From positions 1 through 64,000 of the forward strand of contig JAAVYR010000007.1 of NCBI GenBank assembly GCA_022791255.1: a DNA stretch of 64,000 bases. Reading direction: 5' to 3'. Source of the stretch: Peptococcaceae bacterium. GTDB lineage: Bacteria > Bacillota > Dehalobacteriia > UBA4068 > JAAVYR01. A model generated the notes under the pieces. That model was not told where the DNA came from and ran no database searches. It saw nothing but the letters and a program-made list of their open reading frames with translations. Below, one piece after another: positions 60,141-64,000 of this stretch (position 1 is its first letter; each line of letters starts with the position of its first letter). Both the position numbers and the translations under genes were made by a program.

Positions 60141-61736
60141 ATGGAATTGCTTCTTTTGGGGCTTATCTTTTTAACATATCATTTATATACAGGGAAAAAG
60201 TTGATTTACGGTATTCACATGCTCCAGCAAAATTCTTATATGAATGGTCGCTATTATCGTTGGTTAAAGGTTAATAAAAAACAGTTGTTTACCTGGCCGG
60301 CTCTATTGCTATTGTTGCCGATTGTTGGCGTCTGGGTAGAAAAACAGTTTGGAGTTGATTATTTATCCTTGGGTAGTGTAGCCTTGGTTTATGGGGTGAT
60401 GGGGTTTGTTTATCATCGTCCGGCAGAGAAGAAAAAGCTGGTTTATACACCAAGAGTGAAACGACTCATTGCCATGACCTTTCTTCTGTTGACGGTCTTT
60501 ACTTTGTTCTGTCTTTTGGTATTCATGGTTCACTATATTACCCTTGCTATTTTGCTGTTGGCTGCTTTGCATGTAGGATATTTTCTCTTTGTTCTTTGCG
60601 GCAATGCTGTTATGCAGCCAGTAGAAGACCATATTAATCTGGGCTATTTTAAAGATGCACAGAAAATCGTCAATAGCTTACCAAACTTGACCCGCATTGG
60701 GTTAACCGGAAGCTTTGGGAAAACCAGCAGCAAGTTTATTTTGGGGCAACTATTAGAGCAGCAGTTTAATGTGTTGGTCTCCCCGGAAAGCTATAATACG
60801 CCGATGGGCTTAACCCGTGTGATCCGGGAGCGGCTCCGTCCTACTAATGATATTTTTGTGGGAGAGATGGGCGCAAAGCGGCCGGGAGATATTGAAGAAC
60901 TTTGTCAATTGGTAAATCCTCAAATCGGTATTATCACGGCCATTGGGGAACAGCACTTGGAAACCTTTGGCGACTTGGAAACCATTAAAAAGACAAAGTT
61001 TGAGTTAGTAGATTATTTGCCTGCAGATGGGCTGGCTATCCTCAATGGCGATGATGAAAATATCGTTTCCATGCTGGGAACGGTAACTTGTCCCTATGTG
61101 CTTTATGGTATCACGGGAGAAAATCTGACTTATCGGGCCTGGGACATTCGCTTTACTGGGCAAGGGATGAGTTTTATGGTGAATAATAAAGCGGGAGAAA
61201 CCTGTACCATTACGACGAAATTATTAGGCCGACATAATGTATATAATATTTTAGCAGCGGTAGCTTGTGGGGATTATCTGGGTATGCCTCTTACCAAAAT
61301 CGCCCAAGGGGTAAAACGGGTAGAGCCTATCCCTCACCGGCTGGAAATCAAACGCTATGCGGCAAACTTTATCACCATTGATGACGCCTTCAACTCTAAT
61401 CCTGTGGGCTCTAAATCTGCTTTAGAGGTATTGGGGCTGATGGAAGGTAACAAGAAAATTATCATCACTCCAGGCATGGTAGAGCTAGGTGACCGTGAAT
61501 ATGAGTTAAATAAAGAGTTTGCTAAAGAATGTGCCAACGTATGCGATTATATTATCTTAGTCGGGAAGAACCATTCTCAGCCATTACAAGATGGTTTGGC
61601 AGAAATCAATCTGCCAGCAGAGCGGTATTTCGTTGCTGCAGATTTAACAGAAGCTGTCCATAAGCTAGCGGAGATTGTGGGTACAGGGGATGTCGTCCTC
61701 TATGAAAATGATTTACCGGATACTTATAACGAATAG
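60141..61736 (+). CDS. Membrane-anchored MurF-like Mur ligase
   Basis: A 531-residue protein. Residues 1-160 hold about five membrane helices instead of the UDP-binding domain of MurF. From about residue 180 it is a Mur ligase: P-loop LTGSFGKTSSKF, NTPMGLTRVI, GEMGAKRPGDI, GRHNVYNILAAVACG, DDAFNSNPVGSKSALEVL and PGMVELGDRE, which match MurF (adds D-Ala-D-Ala) better than MurC, D or E. The C-terminal KGS motif of MurF is replaced by LYENDLPDTYNE. A membrane-bound ligase may use a lipid-linked acceptor. Between a hydrolase and ddl; together they look like a D-alanyl-dipeptide ligation module. Confidence 0.88.
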   Translation: MELLLLGLIFLTYHLYTGKKLIYGIHMLQQNSYMNGRYYRWLKVNKKQLFTWPALLLLLPIVGVWVEKQFGVDYLSLGSVALVYGVMGFVYHRPAEKKKLVYTPRVKRLIAMTFLLLTVFTLFCLLVFMVHYITLAILLLAALHVGYFLFVLCGNAVMQPVEDHINLGYFKDAQKIVNSLPNLTRIGLTGSFGKTSSKFILGQLLEQQFNVLVSPESYNTPMGLTRVIRERLRPTNDIFVGEMGAKRPGDIEELCQLVNPQIGIITAIGEQHLETFGDLETIKKTKFELVDYLPADGLAILNGDDENIVSMLGTVTCPYVLYGITGENLTYRAWDIRFTGQGMSFMVNNKAGETCTITTKLLGRHNVYNILAAVACGDYLGMPLTKIAQGVKRVEPIPHRLEIKRYAANFITIDDAFNSNPVGSKSALEVLGLMEGNKKIIITPGMVELGDREYELNKEFAKECANVCDYIILVGKNHSQPLQDGLAEINLPAERYFVAADLTEAVHKLAEIVGTGDVVLYENDLPDTYNE

Positions 61737-61803
61737 GATATGTTATTGTTGCCCGGTGCTTCGGCTGATAGATAAGAGGATGCTGGGAAAAAGAGAAAAA
61801 GTT

Positions 61804-61812
61804 TGTTATAAT
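61804..61812 (+). promoter_or_regulatory. Extended -10 element before ddl
   Basis: TGTTATAAT, an extended -10 box about 67 bases before the ddl start; no clear -35. It may give ddl separate transcription. Confidence 0.4.
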
Positions 61813-61878
61813 AATGACAAAGGTCTTATCAACTCGTTTTCTTGTTAGGGCGTTATGAAAAACCGAGGAGGGTGTTTT

Positions 61879-63072
61879 ATGCAGAAAATAAGAGTCGGGG
61901 TAATCTTTGGTGGGAAATCTGTGGAGCATGAAATCTCTATTGTTTCTGCACTGCAGGCAATGGCTGCGCTAGATCAGGAAAAATACAGCGTAACGCCTAT
62001 TTATATAACTAAAGAGGGTGTTTGGTATACGGGGGAAAGGCTAACGGATATCGAAGCCTATCGCAAGTTGCCTGAGTTACTGGCTACTTGTCAGAAAATT
62101 GTTCCTGCTGTCAACAGTGATGAGCGGCAATATTATATCCCAAAGCAAGGGATGTTTGCTAAATGGCTCCAAGAGCAAATTGATGTCATGTTGCCAGTGT
62201 TCCATGGTTCTCATGGGGAAGATGGCTGTGTGCAGGGACTGTTTGAGCTGATGAATATTCCTTATGCCGGTCCTGGCGTCCTAGGGGCAGCTGTCGGTAT
62301 GGATAAAATCATGATGAAAGCCGTCCTAAAAGACGCGGGGCTTCCTATTGTGCCTTATGTCTGGTTTACCGGATATCGTTGGGTAGAATATCAGGACGCT
62401 GTTATTGATGAAATCGAAAAAGAACTAGGGTATCCTGTTATTGTAAAACCGGCTAACTTAGGTTCTAGCATTGGCATTGGCAAGGCAGATACGAGAGAAC
62501 AGCTGATAGAAGCCATTGACTTAGCAGCTGGTTTTAGCAGCCGTATCGTCATCGAAAAAATGGTCGAAAGCCTGCGTGAAATCAATTGCTCTGTATTAGG
62601 CGATGTAGAGTATGCGGAAGCTTCTGTCTGTGAGGAACCAGTGGCAGCAAAGGATATCCTGACCTATGCAGATAAATATATGAAGGATAGTGCGACCAAA
62701 GCTGGGGATAGCAAGGGAATGGCTAGCCTTTCCCGGCAAATCCCTGCCAATATTGGGGAAGAACTAACTCAGCAGGTGCAAGACTATGCTAAGAAAGCCT
62801 TTATTGCCTTAGATGGTTCCGGGGTGAGTCGTATTGACTTTTTATTAAATGGTAGCACGGGGCAAGTATATGTCAATGAAATCAACACCATCCCGGGGTC
62901 GTTATCTTTTTACTTATGGCAAGCTACCGGCAGAGACTTTAGCAGGTTGATGGATAAATTGATTGAATTGGCGCTGAAGAGAAATCGTGAGAAAAACCGC
63001 TTAACCTACTCTTATGATGGCAATATCTTAGCCGGTGGAAACTTCGGCGGGCTAAAGGGAACCAAAAAATAA
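61879..63072 (+). CDS. ddl: D-alanine--D-alanine ligase family protein
   Basis: A 397-residue ATP-grasp ligase. N-terminal VGVIFGGKSVEHEISIVSA and FHGSHGEDGCVQGLFE; central GYPVIVKPANLGSSIGIGK; ATP/metal site DFLLNGSTGQVYVNEINTIPG. The omega-loop region reads TYADKYMKDSATKAGDSKGM, with the Y-x-D-K-Y of D-Ala-type ligases rather than the pattern of VanA-type D-lactate ligases. Somewhat longer than usual (about 310-370) because of a C-terminal tail KRNREKNRLTYSYDGNILAGGNFGGLKGTKK. CGAGGAGGGTG fixes ATG 61879, not 61855. Confidence 0.93.
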   Translation: MQKIRVGVIFGGKSVEHEISIVSALQAMAALDQEKYSVTPIYITKEGVWYTGERLTDIEAYRKLPELLATCQKIVPAVNSDERQYYIPKQGMFAKWLQEQIDVMLPVFHGSHGEDGCVQGLFELMNIPYAGPGVLGAAVGMDKIMMKAVLKDAGLPIVPYVWFTGYRWVEYQDAVIDEIEKELGYPVIVKPANLGSSIGIGKADTREQLIEAIDLAAGFSSRIVIEKMVESLREINCSVLGDVEYAEASVCEEPVAAKDILTYADKYMKDSATKAGDSKGMASLSRQIPANIGEELTQQVQDYAKKAFIALDGSGVSRIDFLLNGSTGQVYVNEINTIPGSLSFYLWQATGRDFSRLMDKLIELALKRNREKNRLTYSYDGNILAGGNFGGLKGTKK

Positions 63073-63083
63073 AATAAACATAA

Positions 63084-63125
63084 AAAATACTGGTTATTGG
63101 GAAAAATAGCCAGTATTTTCTTTTA
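63084..63125 (+). terminator. Terminator after ddl
   Basis: A 10-bp stem AAAATACTGG/CCAGTATTTT, extended inside by TATT/AATA, followed by CTTTTA. Confidence 0.82.
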
Positions 63126-63269
63126 TCTCTTGCCTTAAAATGGCGTTGACTGCATAGGGAAAAATCATGAAATCGGAAGAAAAGAAATAGATTAAATATT
63201 GACAAACCTAAGGGAACGGCATAAACTACCATATTGTGTAAGATTTTAAAATATGAAGGAGTCATAGCC

Positions 63270-64000
63270 ATGTCTATTCCCCATCTATTGGCGCTGCATT
63301 CTCTTGCCGGTATGAACAATGAGCGTCTGCGGAAGATTATGGATTACTATACAGACCCTGTGCTTGCCTGGGAGGATAGTCGGAATTGGGCTGGGGTGCC
63401 TGGGCTTGGTAAGGAAGCAGCGCTTCATCTGGATTTAGCTAAGCGAGAGCTGGACTTTGATGACACTTATGAGCGTTTTTTGCAGCTGGAGGGAAATCTC
63501 GTATCTATTTATGATGAGGATTATCCAGAGCTATTGAGACATATTTATGAGGCGCCGGTAATTTTATATTACAAGGGGACCTTGCCAAGAGAAGAACAGC
63601 TTTCGGTGGCTATGGTAGGAACCAGGCATTCTACAGCTTATGGCCGTATGGTGGCAGAGGATTTAGCAAAGGACTTGGCCCGTCATGGTGTATGGGTTAT
63701 TAGTGGCATGGCTCGGGGCATTGACGCTTGCTGTCATCAAGGTGCTCTAGATGGCAAAGGTAAAACCATTGCGGTGCTTGGCAGTGGATTAGATGTTATT
63801 TACCCAAAAGAAAATACAGATTTGTATTATAATATAGTAGAAAACGGGTGCGTTATTAGCGAGTTTCCTTTGGGGACGACGCCGCTGCCGCGGAATTTCC
63901 CAGTGCGAAACCGTATCATTAGTGGCTTAGCGCAGGGTGTTGTCGTGGTAGAAGCAGCAGAGAAGAGTGGCACTTTGATTACGGTAGACTATGGTATGGA
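63270..64000 (+). CDS. dprA: DNA-processing protein DprA, 5' part
   Basis: Runs off the right edge, so it is missing from the ORF track; 243 codons are visible. An N-terminal helix-rich part (IPHLLALHSLAGMNNERLRKIM) with a GVPGLGKEAALHL HhH-like segment leads to the Rossmann-type DNA-processing domain: VAMVGTRHSTAYGRMVAEDLA, VISGMARGIDACCHQGAL, IAVLGSGLDVIYPKEN, ISEFPLGTTPLPRNFPVRNRIISGLAQGVVVVEAAEKSGTLIT. DprA loads RecA on incoming single-stranded DNA during transformation. GAAGGAG before ATG 63270 is the ribosome site. Confidence 0.96.
   Translation, partial: MSIPHLLALHSLAGMNNERLRKIMDYYTDPVLAWEDSRNWAGVPGLGKEAALHLDLAKRELDFDDTYERFLQLEGNLVSIYDEDYPELLRHIYEAPVILYYKGTLPREEQLSVAMVGTRHSTAYGRMVAEDLAKDLARHGVWVISGMARGIDACCHQGALDGKGKTIAVLGSGLDVIYPKENTDLYYNIVENGCVISEFPLGTTPLPRNFPVRNRIISGLAQGVVVVEAAEKSGTLITVDYGM

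Overview
The window is a gene-dense chromosomal segment, roughly 43-45% G+C by eye, from a low-G+C Gram-positive lineage bacterium. The nearest fit is the Negativicutes (Veillonellales/Selenomonadales/Acidaminococcales type). The evidence is a Firmicutes-style gene order (tig-clpP-clpX-lon-engB; valS-folC-maf-mreBCD-mrdA-minCDE-rodA; rng-rplU-rpmA-obgE-yhbY-nadD-yqeK-rsfS), a T-box in front of valS, SLH-domain surface anchoring, and no visible sporulation genes where spore formers keep spoIVFA/spoIVFB. Genus-level assignment is not possible from the sequence alone; no rRNA or CRISPR array is present.

Layout. 1-346: C-terminus of an M23 (LytM) peptidase with an SLH-like tail, ending next to the 3' end of a tRNA-Lys gene, possibly the edge of a prophage. 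387-4836: two paralogous tRNA clusters (Gln-CTG/Lys-CTT and His/Gln-TTG/Lys-TTT) around a B12-binding radical SAM enzyme, an aldo/keto reductase with ferredoxin tail and a flavoprotein, then tRNA-Gly and tRNA-Arg. 4889-9257: an XRE regulator, a large LRR/SLH surface protein, an aspartate aminotransferase and tRNA-Leu. 9416-16722: trigger factor, ClpP, ClpX, Lon and EngB, with a GNAT gene between. 16825-23113: an HxlR/radical SAM divergent pair, then a DtxR-family regulator divergent from a feoA-feoA-feoB-Cys-rich-peptide iron operon with clear operator palindromes, then small membrane proteins.

23123-47112: a long housekeeping block for tRNA charging, folate, cell shape (mreBCD, mrdA, rodA), division-site choice (minCDE), translation quality control, RNase G and ribosome assembly. 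Within it, MinC is only its C-terminal domain, the LytM-like protein downstream of rodA has lost all zinc ligands, and L27 is made without the N-terminal extension, with no Prp protease gene. 47105-52566: a methyltransferase, a membrane protein, inorganic pyrophosphatase, and a YtrA-type GntR regulator with an ABC exporter. 53006-54951: a strongly expressed L-lactate permease with a 60-residue membrane partner. 55000-64000: a DUF1015 protein, ComM/YifB, a polysaccharide deacetylase, an operon-like set of alpha/beta hydrolase, membrane-anchored MurF-like ligase and Ddl, and the start of dprA.

Many promoters (TTGACA/TATAAT type, 16-18 bp spacing) and rho-independent terminators can be read directly, so transcription units are well delimited. 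The least ordinary elements are the hydrolase/TM-MurF/Ddl set, the trimmed MinC, the dead LytM protein, operator palindromes at lon, feo, ytrA and the HxlR pair, and an orphan leftward terminator at about 7.37 kb.
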